Assembly: GCA_963585895.1 (NCBI GenBank)
Contig: OY757939.1
Span: 54,924,085-54,988,084, forward strand
Origin: Sepioteuthis lessoniana
Taxonomy: Eukaryota; Mollusca; Cephalopoda; Myopsida; Loliginidae
Direction: 5' to 3'
Length of the DNA: 64,000 nucleotides
A program made the translations under genes and the position numbers. Of this stretch, positions 22,066 through 32,400 are shown one piece after another. The notes below the pieces were generated by a model that was not told the DNA's origin, did not search any database, and saw nothing but the letters and a program-made list of their open reading frames with translations. Position 1 is the stretch's first letter. Every line of letters begins with the position of its first letter.

Positions 22066-22069
22066 ATTT

Positions 22070-22388
22070 CAAAATTTCATTTAATTTCTAATTTAAGAAA
22101 ATAATTTATATCTGATTTTTTCTTTGCTCTAAGCCTTTTAAAACTTTAAATGACTACCTTATTGGTTATCAGTCTATAGTCTTTTATTAAGTTGTATTGC
22201 ATGGTGTAGTTGTTAGTAACTAGACTTACTGACAATTGCTAGTAAGTTTCACTTTCACTAGGTTGCTCTGTACATCCAGATTCATGTCACAATTTTGTAT
22301 AAAATTGTATTTCTTATATAAGCTTGACTGATTCAGCTTTGGTTTTGTTTTAACTTTAAACTAAACTATTTTGGTCGTAGTAAAAATC
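22070..22388 (+). mobile_element. tRNA-derived SINE, type D, in a composite repeat
   Basis: CTTATTGGTTATCAGTCTAT, then TGGTGTAGTTGTTAGTAACT, then a degraded B box, then CTAAACTATTTTGGTCGTAG align in order with 10790-11053. The miniature foldback at 22390-22457 follows, as in that copy. Confidence 0.65.
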
Positions 22389-22389
22389 A

Positions 22390-22457
22390 TGTCCCACCAT
22401 AGTTATTTTTTACACAAAAAATTTTAACAATAAATGTATCAAGTATTATGGGACAGA
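22390..22457 (+). mobile_element. Miniature foldback element (MITE-like), copy 2
   Basis: The ends are TGTCCCACCATAGTTAT and ATCAAGTATTATGGGACAGA, as in the copy at 11055. It is 68 bp long. Confidence 0.65.
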
Positions 22458-22476
22458 AACATTGTTAAAAAAAAAG

Positions 22477-22732
22477 TTGGTGACCATAGTCAAGGGTGAC
22501 CTGAAAGCTTCCTTTTCAATAGCAACCATACCAAAGTGTAGGGGAGGGTGCTACTCCATTCCCTGGATTGCTCCACTTTACCCTTTATCCTTACCTTATA
22601 ATGCTGAGTGTTAAGTAAGGTGGCATCAAGTACCATTTTTTTGAGTCATTGGTATGACTCAACCTGGGATTGACCCTAGTCTCCCAAACCATTGGTGAAC
22701 ACTCTACTCATTAAACCAATGACCTGGTTAAG
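22477..22732 (-). mobile_element. tRNA-derived SINE, type C (antisense)
   Basis: GTTGGTGACCATAGTCAAGG at the left and CATTGGTGAACACTCTACTC at the right match the type C copies, with the tRNA-like head on the minus strand at the right end. Confidence 0.8.
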
Positions 22733-22806
22733 AAACATCATAAAATTCTTTATCTCTAGTAACTTTTTAAAACTTTTCATTAATCACAATAGAAAATTCT
22801 TCTATT

Positions 22807-22879
22807 TCTGTCCCATAATACTTGCTACATTTGCATGTAAATTTCATACATTATATGTAACGACAATTTGAGGACAGAG
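22807..22879 (-). mobile_element. Miniature foldback element (MITE-like), copy 3
   Basis: TCTGTCCCATAATACTTGCT at the left end and a GGACAGAG right end mark this 73-bp copy. The flank TTTCATTAATCACAATAGAA before it is repeated before copy 4, so a segment of about 130 bp was duplicated in direct order. Confidence 0.65.
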
Positions 22880-22942
22880 GTAGTATTCTTTACATCTAAA
22901 ACCTTTAAACCTTTCATTAATCACAATAGAAAATTTTACTAT

Positions 22943-23013
22943 CTCTGTCCCATAATACTTGCCACATTTGCATGTAAATTTCATACACTAAATGTAACAA
23001 CTATTTTAGGGCA
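22943..23013 (-). mobile_element. Miniature foldback element (MITE-like), copy 4
   Basis: It starts CTCTGTCCCATAATACTTGC and its inner part matches copy 3. The right end (TTAGGGCAG) is degraded. Confidence 0.6.
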
Positions 23014-23391
23014 GCCGGTTGAAACGATACTATCACACACCGATTATTACAGCTGGAAAATTGCAAGAAAAAATCAAGCTGATTTGTTTATTGTCTTTTG
23101 ACAAGCCTTTATATTTTAATTGTCTTTTACTGATTTTAAAATATTTTAATTAATATTTTTAATTCCTTAAGTCAATTTTGAAACATAGGATGTACACTGC
23201 ATACTACAATGTAGTATGCTACGATGGGACCAGTGTAGTAGATGGCATACTAAAAGAGCACCAATTAATTATTTTGCTGATGTTTGTAAATTATTAGTAT
23301 TGGATAAGAATACTTGAAGCCATTTTACTCTGCAAATTATTTCTATTAAGAATAGTTACTCGAAGCTATAATTGTTCACAAAGGATAATTA

Positions 23392-24733
23392 CACTGGGCA
23401 ACAATTTTTTACTTTTTGAATGTTGTCTAGATTTCTACAACTGATTTAGGGTATCTTTGCACTGCTGAATCAGGAAATGGCACCCGTTTCTCTCCATCTG
23501 GTCAGTTTATTTTGCAAGGTTGATTTGAAAAAAATCAGGTCTTTTGACAAAATCGATTACATTTTTGTGGCATTATCAGCTGATTTTTCTCAACATATAT
23601 CATCCTAAATATGTTTTTAAGAGAAAAAATGTTTTGCCAACAACATATATTGATTACCTGATAGAAACATCGATTACTGTAAACTGAATGGTGAGTATTG
23701 ATAAAGATAAGTACATGTAAATTGTATGTTGCTTCACCATTGTTCAAACTTCAGGGCTTGAACTTCCGTTTTTTTCAAACTCCTGGAATGCTCAGCGGCA
23801 GGGAGGTCTCTCTTCATGACTGCATCCCAGCGATCCTGATACCTGGTCTCCATCCCTTTCAGGTCCTGATGGAATCTCTCCTCCTGCTCGTCACTCATTG
23901 AACCCAGGTTCTCAGGAAACCGGTCCATGTGTGAAAATAGGTAGAGCATCTTGATGCTCATGATGCAGCCCAGGTTTCTGAAAGCAGTCAGCATGTTGTT
24001 GACAAGTTCTGCATAGTTTCTGGCCTTATTGTTGCCAAGAAAGTTCTTCACTACCAGAACAAATGTCTTCCACGTTTCCAGTTCCACTTCGTTCATTGAG
24101 TTTTCGAACTCTGGATATCTGATGAGCTGCCGGATCTGAGGACCTTCAAAGATGCTAGCTTTCAACTTTTCCATGGTCAATCCTGGAAAAGCCTGGCACA
24201 AGTAAGTGAAGCAGTCACCATCCTTGTCCAGAGCCTTGGTGAACTGCTTGATTAAGCCGAGTTTGATATGCAGTGGTAGGAAGAGTATTCTGTCTCTGTC
24301 AACCAGAGGGTTGTTGATGACTTTCTTTTCTTTGCAAGGCCCCAGTTCCTCCCGCAAAGGCCAGTCCTTTTTCGTATAATGCTGAGCACAGTCCCTACTA
24401 TCCCACATGCATAGAAAACATGGTTTTATGACTTTAAACCGATCCCTTTTCGACATAATCACCCAGAACTAACGGACCTGAATACTTCTTGTCATTAAAA
24501 TAATCATTTCTAAGCAAAACAATTATTCGACATGGCATTTTACCCCCACCAGCTTCTTCTAAAATACTCCACACATGCATACATGTGAACAAAAACGTAA
24601 AAAACGACATATGGCCATAGCTCAAAAACTTGACCTGATTGATCAAAATCAATGTGATTTTTGGATTCAGCGCATCAGATTCATCCTAATTTGGCTTAAA
24701 AAGCGCAGTCAATCAATTTGTTGTTGACCAGTG
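23392..24733 (-). mobile_element. TIR DNA transposon of unassigned superfamily
   Basis: The ends form an imperfect inverted repeat, CACTGGGCAACAA at the left and TTGTTGACCAGTG at the right. TTA lies just outside both, a possible 3-bp target duplication. The 1342-bp body carries the 242-codon ORF on the minus strand and related coding-like sequence upstream of it. The flanking DNA on both sides shares AATAGTTACT-type motifs, consistent with insertion into a pre-existing repeat. The superfamily cannot be named from the terminal sequence alone. Confidence 0.65.
23734..24462 (-). CDS. Transposon-encoded protein of a multi-copy family, function unknown
   Basis: The 242-codon ORF starts MIMSKRDRFK and ends ALKFEQW. 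It contains the blocks YTKKDWPLREELGPC, PLHIKLGLIKQFTKALDKDG, KNFLGNNKARNYAELVNNML and FSHMDRFPENLGSMSDEQEE. I recognise these as a family met in many copies in invertebrate genomes, usually annotated only as uncharacterised. It is single-frame, Lys- and Glu-rich, and lacks a signal peptide or obvious membrane segment. It lies inside the TIR element, so it is likely element-encoded rather than a host gene. Compared with my recollection of relatives, the N-terminal region seems out of frame upstream (about 24463-24700) and the C-terminal part looks shortened. No catalytic motif was identified. Confidence 0.6.
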   Translation of the reverse strand: MIMSKRDRFKVIKPCFLCMWDSRDCAQHYTKKDWPLREELGPCKEKKVINNPLVDRDRILFLPLHIKLGLIKQFTKALDKDGDCFTYLCQAFPGLTMEKLKASIFEGPQIRQLIRYPEFENSMNEVELETWKTFVLVVKNFLGNNKARNYAELVNNMLTAFRNLGCIMSIKMLYLFSHMDRFPENLGSMSDEQEERFHQDLKGMETRYQDRWDAVMKRDLPAAEHSRSLKKTEVQALKFEQW

Positions 24734-24739
24734 TTATTA

Positions 24740-25420
24740 TTATCATTAGATGTGACCATATAACTATGTGCAAATTATTTGTATTTGATAGGAATACTTG
24801 TAAACCTATAACTATGTGCAAACAAATGATTATCATTACCAAATAGTAACAGCTACTTGAGATTATATAATTGTATATAAATTATTAGAATTAAGAATAG
24901 TTACTTGAAGCTATAAATGTTTACAAAAAATCAAATCATTAGATTTGAATAATCTATTCTTTTACACTTGTTTTTATGCCAGGACTAAATGGAGACTGAC
25001 GAAGGATAACATTTTTCTTTGTCATAAAAAAGATAACAAAAAGTGTTTAAATTTACTCCTATGTTCCTTTGTGTAAGTCAAGAATTTTTAGGTATAAAAA
25101 TGAATTACCAAAGTGGACAGATTACACAAGCAGTAAAGAGGTGAATAAACTCCAAGACACTTCTATGATTTCACTAACATTATGCAAAAGATGTAGCTGA
25201 GATCTTTTGTATCAATCTAATAGATTACCTAAATAGAATGCTCTTTATTTATACACGTTTTTTAGTGGGCGGTTGTATTATCATTTTCTCTCAAAAATTG
25301 CTCAAGGCATGATGTCATGTCCCCACTTTCATTTGCAATCTTTTAAGAGTATTAACATGTCAAACAGAATGAGAATGCTGTGTAGTGTTAAGTCTTATGT
25401 CAGTGTCTGGCAAAATAATT
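24740..25420. other. AT-rich intronic DNA with weak internal repeats
   Basis: The motif AAGAATAGTTACTTGAAGCT at about 24894 repeats one near 23350 on the other side of the TIR element. No gene is recognised. Confidence 0.55.
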
Positions 25421-25422
25421 GC

Positions 25423-25496
25423 CTCTGTTCCATAAAAATTGTTACATTTGCATATAAATTTCATACACTAAACATAACAATTACTATGGAACAGAG
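25423..25496 (+). mobile_element. Miniature foldback element (MITE-like), copy 5, best preserved
   Basis: The inverted ends CTCTGTTCCATAAAAATTGT and ACAATTACTATGGAACAGAG pair over about 22 bases with few mismatches. The total length is 74 bp. No TA or longer target duplication is obvious. Confidence 0.7.
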
Positions 25497-25819
25497 TTAG
25501 TAAGTCATTTTTTTTTTTCTATTAAAAAGATCCAGGGGGTACTTCACACTCACAAAATCTCCAAAACAGGAGCTTTACTATCAGATATAGTTTAGTGTCA
25601 AACCCAGAACACTCCTTTTTTGGAGATGTTGCCTGTCTCCAGGAAATACAACTGGCATATTTTAAGCCCTACCAACAAGGCACACTACAATTAGATTATA
25701 ACTTATTAAAGAAAATCAGTTACTTCATAATTTATACAAGATTATTTTCTATCAATTCAATACAACAATGTTCAATACAGACCAATACAAAACTTGTAAA
25801 ATGCCAAAGTCAGATGGAA

Positions 25820-26160
25820 AAAGTAGGTTTCCTTGACTTTCTTTTCATCTATATTCTTTACTATGTATTTGAAACGAGGAGCCATCTCCACTCTACGTGG
25901 TAGGTCTCTAAAATTAGTAGGCAAGCTTACATACCTTGGCAGCAATGTCTCATCTACTGAAAATAATGTTAATATACACCTAGCAAAAGCATGGACTGCT
26001 ATTAATAGGTTATCAATCATATGGAAATCTGATCTATCCAATAAATTAAAACAATTTTTTCTGAGCTGTGGCTGTGTCAATGCTACTGTATGGATGCACC
26101 AAATGGACACAGATAAAATGCATGGAGGAAAAGCTAAAGGAAAACCATGCAAGAATACTT
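25820..26160 (+). mobile_element. RTE-like LINE fragment
   Basis: The + strand reads KRGAISTLRGRSLKLVGKLT, then YLGSNVSSTENNVN, then LAKAWTAINRLSIIWKSDLS in one frame before the frame is lost. These blocks continue directly into the region represented at 28078-28618, so all copies belong to one LINE family. The part present is the end of the reverse-transcriptase domain. Both the 5' part and the C-terminus are missing. Confidence 0.8.
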
Positions 26161-26199
26161 CATGCTCATTAATGAATTACGATTGTTATCTTGTGAATT

Positions 26200-26660
26200 T
26201 AACTGTTTTTTTTTTTTTCATTTTTTTTTACGATTGTGGTTCTGCACCCTACTGAGTTAGGCTTTGTAAGGTTGGAAGCCACTGTTCTAGTGAGTGGGGC
26301 TTCAGAATCATTGTACCCATACCGACTGGTTCACTCCTCAGTGCTGTTATGATCCAACAGTATTTTTCTTCTCGTAAAATGATCCCAACATTATGAATAA
26401 AAACTCTAACTGAACAGATTTATTTTGACACCCTCCCCAATGTAATGTAGCGATACAAGCAATTATTATCTCCCTTAGATTATTTACATGTCTGTTAGGG
26501 ACTCATATGGTGTCATATGACAGACTCTGAAATCCATTCTCAACTTTTTTTTGCTTCTGTTCTAACAAGTACTACTCTTTTGATCAGAGTGGACCTGGAA
26601 GTAATAACATCAAAGGGTACTCTATATATATTCGAGGGTCTGTCAACAGGATAAGTAAAT
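26200..26660. other. Intronic DNA with a partial family E copy
   Basis: TCAGAGTGGACCTGGAAGTA followed by AAAGGGTACTCTATAT near 26584-26630 is a short family E fragment. Nothing else is recognised. Confidence 0.5.
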
Positions 26661-26666
26661 GATTTT

Positions 26667-26828
26667 TCTATAGAAATGTATTGCAATTTATTTTATTATA
26701 GAAATGTATTGTGATTTATTTTATTATAGAAATGCATTGTAAATTATTTTACTATAGGAATTCATTGGAAATGATTTTTACTACAGGAATGCATTACAAA
26801 TGACTTTACAATAGGAATGCATTGTAAA
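26667..26828. repeat. 28-bp AT-rich minisatellite, about 6 copies
   Basis: TAGAAATG or TAGGAAT-type unit starts lie at 26671, 26699, 26727 and 26755, an exact 28-bp spacing, with the core TATAGAAATGTATTGTGATT. The later units are diverged. Confidence 0.9.
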
Positions 26829-27485
26829 TCCAAAACAAATATATTGCTAGAGGTTAGAAAGTAATTTAAGCACTACTGACAGAATAGGACTATTTATTTT
26901 TTAATTTCATTACCCACTTTTTTTTTTTTTTTTTTAATAAAATGCCCATTCCTACAAAATCAGAAAGGATATTCTTTGGCAAAAAAAGAGATACTTAAGG
27001 CAAGAAAACTGTCACAACTCTTTCAAAATTCAGTAATATAATAGACTTTCTAAAGAAAACTGGATTATACAATAAATTATAAGAATATATACAAAATACT
27101 AAAATAAAAATCCTGTTTTAGCATATGATACCCCTTGAAGGATTGGTATCCCATAAAATCCTACAACCAACCTACCAGTCATTTCTATTAAAACAAATGT
27201 TTTATTACACATATTGTATGACGAATTGGTTTATATTTTTTTTTTATTGTTCTATACCTCTTTTAAGATTGTATTCTTATCTATGTAGTTAATTCAAAAC
27301 TTCTGGCTTCTTTTCTAACTTATTATATAACATGGTCACCAAGACTTAGCTTTTTGGGTCATGAATGAAAGTAAGCAGAATTTTAAAACTAAAAATCTTT
27401 TCACAACTGTATGACATGTTAAAATACAAAATAAGCATTTATAAGTATTTGTTTATTTTTTTTGTTTTCTTTTTTCATTCTTTAG
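26829..27485. other. AT-rich DNA leading to the Duox exon 2 acceptor
   Basis: No gene is seen until the acceptor. The last 45 bases form a strong pyrimidine tract ending TTTTCATTCTTTAG. Confidence 0.6.
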
Positions 27486-27551
27486 GAAATGCATATCAAC
27501 GTTTTGACGGCTGGTTCAATAATCCTGTTAATCCTGGTTTAGCACGAGCAG
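27486..27551 (+). CDS. Duox: Duox exon 2, start of peroxidase-homology domain
   Basis: The 66-bp exon lies between a pyrimidine-rich acceptor ending CTTTAG and the donor GTATGT. It encodes NAYQRFDGWFNNPVNPGLAR followed by Ala and a split Gly codon. QR(F/Y)DGW(Y/F)NN is the hallmark of the first residues of mature dual oxidases, the extracellular peroxidase-like domain of these H2O2-producing NADPH oxidases. The phase is 1 at both ends, so it accepts the G left by the exon at 15206 and hands on one base. The segment after NN differs from the common NLAxPEWG form, so this is a diverged Duox or a divergent lineage. The next exon is expected to continue toward the conserved SYxDGVY segment, and I could not find that between here and the gap at 29268. 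Confidence 0.85.
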
Positions 27552-27795
27552 GTATGTGAGTTTTTTTGCAGCGTAACTGTTTTTATTATCAATTAAATCA
27601 CAGGAAAAGCATATACAGATGAAACATGGGATACATATAACTTTAATTGATTATATTATATTTCATTATATTGGATGTATATAACTTGAATTGGTGATAT
27701 TTATTATATCATGGGATATATATAACTTTTATTCATTCTTTATATCATATTTTGTATTATGGGATGTATATAATTTCAATTGATTTCATTAATTA

Positions 27796-28068
27796 TGGGA
27801 TATAGTTGGCAATTGTAGTCAAGGGCAACCTGAAGGTTCCCTTTTCAATAGCTACTACCCTGAGGTGTTGGGGAGGGCACTACTCCTTTCCCTGGCTTGC
27901 TCCACTTTACCCTTGATATATATCTTATAATGTTGAGTGTTAAGCAAGGAGGTATGAAGTGTCATTTTTTGGAGTCTTTGGTATGAATCAACCTGGGATT
28001 GAACCCCTGTCTCTTAGGCCATTGGCAAACACTCTACTCTCTAGACCAATGGGCTGGTACATTATGAG
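27796..28068 (-). mobile_element. tRNA-derived SINE, type C (antisense, best copy)
   Basis: On the minus strand the head reads CCCATTGGTCTAGAGAGTAG (A-box-like) and then ACAGGGGTTCAATCCCAGG (B box). The body runs through CTTGCTTAACACTCAACATT to the far end CTACAATTGCCAACT. It is the most complete of the four type C copies and lies inside an AT-rich minisatellite. Confidence 0.85.
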
Positions 28069-28077
28069 ATATCATCA

Positions 28078-28618
28078 TCATGTCGCGCCGCCTGCGCGGA
28101 TATCCCTGACCGTCTCTCGCCATTTCTCCCTATCATTCATCGCCTCCGGCAGGTCTTCAGGGTTACATCCCGTGTCCTCACATAGCTGCTGTATGTAAGT
28201 TCGTGCTGGTCGTCCCACTCTTGCACATCCATGTGTGGGGGTCCACAGGAGTACATCGCTTATGAGCTCGTCCTTGCTTCTCCAGCAGTGTCCTGCGTGT
28301 CTGGTTCGTCGAACTTGTATAGTTTTTGTGATGGGGGGCAAGTGTCCGTATAGTTGGAGTCTCGTGGGGTGTTGTCGCCAGGACTTGTTTAATACTGCTC
28401 TCAACATTCTTGTATAATTTCCGTCCAGCCTCCTCTCCAGCCGCTTCGTAAGCGTCCATGTGGTGCATCCATATAGCAGTATCATCACAACCGCTGCCTG
28501 GAAGAAACTGCGTTTCATTTTATCAGTTAGGTCCGACTTCCATATGATTGAGAGCCTATCGATAGCTGTCCATGCCTTCGTCAGTCGTGTGTCGATGTCT
28601 TTCTTGGTTGATGAGACG
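28078..28618 (-). mobile_element. RTE-like LINE, 5'-truncated, 3' end intact
   Basis: On the minus strand a continuous frame runs from about 28618 through AKxWTAIDRLSIIWKSDL-type sequence, MKRSFFQAAVVMILLYGCTT, YGHLPPITKTIQVRRTRHAG and DDREKWRE-like NDREKWRETVRDIRAGGAT to a stop. TGATGATGATG follows directly, and a short simple-repeat 3' tail of this kind is typical of RTE-clade LINEs. The 5' truncation is the usual outcome of target-primed insertion. The frame is open over about 180 codons, so this copy is young relative to the others. Confidence 0.85.
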
Positions 28619-28822
28619 CTGAATTGATTAAATTTATTATATTATATAACTTTGATTAGATTAACTACATCATATTATTTCATATATTATAATATAGGAT
28701 GTATATAACTTAAACTGATTAGATGAATTATACCATATTATGGGATATATAGAATGCATATAATTTTAATTGATTTGATTTATTATATGTCCGATTTTTT
28801 TTTTTTTTTTTTTTTTTTCATC

Positions 28823-29267
28823 GGTCAGACCTGACCAATAAAATGAAACGCAGTTTCTTCCAGGCAGCGGTCGTATCGATACTGCTGTATGGATGCACTA
28901 CTTGGACGCTAACTAAACGGCTGGAGAAGAAGCTAGACTGCAATTACACAAGAATTCTGCGAGCAATATTGAAGTCCTGGCGGCAACACCATACTAGGCA
29001 GCAATTATACGGCCACCTGCCTCCCATCTCGAAAACTATCCAAGTTAGACGAACTAGACATGCAGGACACTGCTGGAGAAGCAGGGACGAGCTCATAAGT
29101 GATGTGCTCCTATGGACCCCCACATATGGCTGGACAAAATCAGGACGACTAGCTCGAACATACATTCAGCAGCTATGTGAGGATATGGGATGTAGCCCTG
29201 AAGACCTGCCAGAGGCGATGAATGATAGGGAGAAGTGGCGAGAGAGGGTCAGGGATATCTGTGCTAG
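28823..29267 (+). mobile_element. RTE-like LINE, 5'-truncated, cut by the assembly gap
   Basis: From 28823 the + strand reads DLTNKMKRSFFQAAVVSILL, then YGHLPPISKTIQVRRTRHAG, then NDREKWRERVRDICA at the contig edge. It is inverted relative to the neighbour at 28078-28618 and shares most residues with it. A long T run precedes it. The contig stops about 5 codons before the expected end of the protein, so the gap lies in or just after this LINE. Confidence 0.85.
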
Positions 29268-29467
29268 NNNNNNNNNNNNNNNNNNNNNNNNNNNNNNNNN
29301 NNNNNNNNNNNNNNNNNNNNNNNNNNNNNNNNNNNNNNNNNNNNNNNNNNNNNNNNNNNNNNNNNNNNNNNNNNNNNNNNNNNNNNNNNNNNNNNNNNNN
29401 NNNNNNNNNNNNNNNNNNNNNNNNNNNNNNNNNNNNNNNNNNNNNNNNNNNNNNNNNNNNNNNNNNN
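29268..29467. other. Scaffold gap, exactly 200 N
   Basis: The run is exactly 200 bases long, a round number that usually marks a join of unknown true length rather than a sized gap. The left contig ends in a LINE and the right contig begins inside the 47-bp satellite. Confidence 0.95.
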
Positions 29468-32400
29468 GTGGAGAATCCCTGTAACATAATAGGGAAAGGA
29501 GTCCTTTGTGGTTTAGTGGGGAATATCTGTAATATAATAGGGAAAGGAGTCCTTGTGGTTTAGTGGGGAATATCTGTAGCATAATAGGGAAAGGAGTCCT
29601 TGTGGTTTAATGGGGAATCCCTGTAGCATAATAGGGAAAGGAGTCCTTGTGGTTTAGTGGAGAATCCCTGTAGCATAATAGGGAAAGGAGTCCTTGTGGT
29701 TTAGTGGGGAATATCTGTAGCATAATAGGGAAAGGAGTCCTTGTGGTTTAGTTGGGAATCCTGTAGCATAATAGGGAAAGGAGTCCTTGTGGTTTAGTGG
29801 GGAATCCCTGTAGCATAATAGGGAAAGGAGTCCTTGTGGTTTAGTTGGGAATCCCTGTAACATAATAGGGAAAGGAGTCCTTGTGGTTTAGTTGGGAATC
29901 CCTGTAACATAATAGGGAAAGGAGTCCTTGTGGTTTAGTGGGGAATATCTGTAGCATAATAGGGAAAGGAGTCCTTGTGGTTTAGTGGGGAATCCCTGTA
30001 GCATAATAGGGAAAGGAGTCCTTGTGGTTTAGTGGGGAATCCCTGTAACATAATAGGGAAAGGAGTCCTTGTGGTTTAGTTGGGAATCCCTGTAGCATAA
30101 TAGGGAAAGGAGTCCTTGTGGTTTAGTGGGAATATCTGTAGCATAATAGGGAAAGGAGTCCTTGTGGTTTAGTGGGGAATCCTGTAGCATAATAGGGAAA
30201 GGAGTCCTTGTGGTTTAGTGGAGAATCCCTGTAACATAATAGGGAAAGGAGTCCTTGTGGTTTAGTGGGGAATATCTGTAATATAATAGGGAAAGGAGTC
30301 CTTGTGGTTTAGTGGAGAATCCCTGTAACATAATAGGGAAAGGAGTCCTTGTGGTTTAGTGGGGAATATCTGTAATATAATAGGGAAAGGAGTCCTTGTG
30401 GTTTAGTGGAGAATCCCTGTAACATAATAGGGAAAGGAGTCCTTGTGGTTTAGTGGGGAATATCTGTACATAATAGGGAAAGGAGTCCTTGTGGTTTAGT
30501 GGGGAATATCTGTAATATAATAGGGAAAGGAGTCCTTGTGGTTTAGTGGAGAATCCCTGTAACATAATAGGGAAAGGAGTCCTTGTGGTTTAGTGGGGAA
30601 TCCTGTAGCATAATAGGGAAAGGAGTCCTTGTGGTTTAGTGGGGAATCCTGTAGCATAATAGGGAAAGGAGTCCTTGTGATTTAGTGGGGAATCCCTGTA
30701 GCATAATAGGGAAAGGAGTCCTTGTGGTTTAGTGGGGAATATCTGTAGCATAATAGGGAAAGGAGTCCTTGTGGTTTAGTGGGGAATCCCTGTAACATAA
30801 TAGGGAAAGGAGTCCTTGTGGTTTAGTGGGGAATATCTGTAGCATAATAGGGAAAGGAGTCCTTGTGGTTTAGTGGGGAATCCCTGTAGCATAATAGGGA
30901 AAGGAGTCCTTGTGGTTTAGTGGGGAATCCCTGTAGCATAATAGGGAAAGGAGTCCTTGTGGTTTAGTGGGGAATATCTGTAGCATAATAGGGAAAGGAG
31001 TCCTTGTGATTTAGTGGAGAATCCCTGTAACATAATAGGGAAAGGAGTCCTTGTGGTTTAGTGGGGAATATCTGTAGCATAATAGGGAAAGGAGTCCTTG
31101 TGGTTTAGTGGGAATCCCTGTAGCATAATAGGGAAAGGAGTCCTTGTGGTTTAGTGGGGAATATCTGTAGCATAATAGGGAAAGGAGTCCTTGTGGTTTA
31201 GTGGGGAATCCCTGTAGCATAATAGGGAAAGGAGTCCTTGTGGTTTAGTGGGGAATCCCTGTAACATAATAGGGAAAGGAGTCCTTGTGGTTTAGTGGGG
31301 AATATCTGTAGCATAATAGGGAAAGGAGTCCTTGTGGTTTAGTGGAGAATCCCTGTAACATAATAGGGAAAGGAGTCCTTGTGGTTTAGTGGGAATATCT
31401 GTAATATAATAGGGAAAGGAGTCCTTGTGGTTTAGTGGAGAATCCCTGTAACATAATAGGGAAAGGAGTCCTTGTGGTTTAGTGGGGAATATCTGTAATA
31501 TAATAGGGAGAGGAGTCCTTGTGGTTTAGTGGGGAATCCCTGTAGCATAATAGGGAAAGGAGTCCTTGTGGTTTAGTGGGGAATCCCTGTAGCATAATAG
31601 GGAAAGGAGTCCTTTGTGGTTTAGTGGGGAATCCCTGTAACATAATAGGGAAAGGAGTCCTTGTGGTTTAGTTGGGAATCCCTGTAGCATAATAGGGAAA
31701 GGAGTCCTTGTGGTTTAGTGGGGAATCCCTGTAACATAATAGGGAAAGGAGTCCTTGTGGTTTAGTGGGGAATATCTGTAGCATAATAGGGAAAGGAGTC
31801 CTTGTGGTTTAGTGGGGAATCCCTGTAGCATAATAGGGAAAGGAGTCCTTGTGGTTTAGTGGGGAATCCCTGTAACATAATAGGGAAAGGAGTCCTTGTG
31901 GTTTAGTGGGGAATATCTGTAGCATAATAGGGAAAGAAGTCCTTGTGGTTTAGTGGGGAATATCTGTAGCATAATAGGGAAAGGAGTCCTTGTGGTTTAG
32001 TTGGGGAATCCCTGTAGCATAATAGGGAAAGGAGTCCTTGTGGTTTAGTGGGGAATATCTGTAGCATAATAGGGAAAGGAGTCCTTGTGGTTTAGTGGGG
32101 AATCCCTGTAGCATAATAGGGAAAGGAGTCTTGTGGTTTAGTGGGGAATATCTGTAGCATAATAGGGAAAGGAGTCCTTGTGGTTTAGTGGGGAATATCT
32201 GTAGCATAATAGGGAAAGGAGTCCTTGTGGTTTAGTTGGGAATCCCTGTAGCATAATAGGGAAAGGAGTCCTTGTGGTTTAGTGGGGAATATCTGTAGTA
32301 TAATAGGGAAAGGAGTCCTTGTGGTTTAGTGGGGAATCCCTGTAGCATAATAGGGAAAGGAGTCCTTGTGGTTTAGTGGGGAATATCTGTAGCATAATAG

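Larger units (their letters stand above)
27625..28810. repeat. AT-rich minisatellite split by insertions
   Basis: Variants of GGGATATATATAACTTTTAT or GGATGTATATAACTTAAAC recur irregularly every 40-90 bp at 27625-27795 and again at 28620-28800. A SINE and a LINE fragment sit between the two halves, so they inserted into a single former array. A long T run ends the block. Confidence 0.7.
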
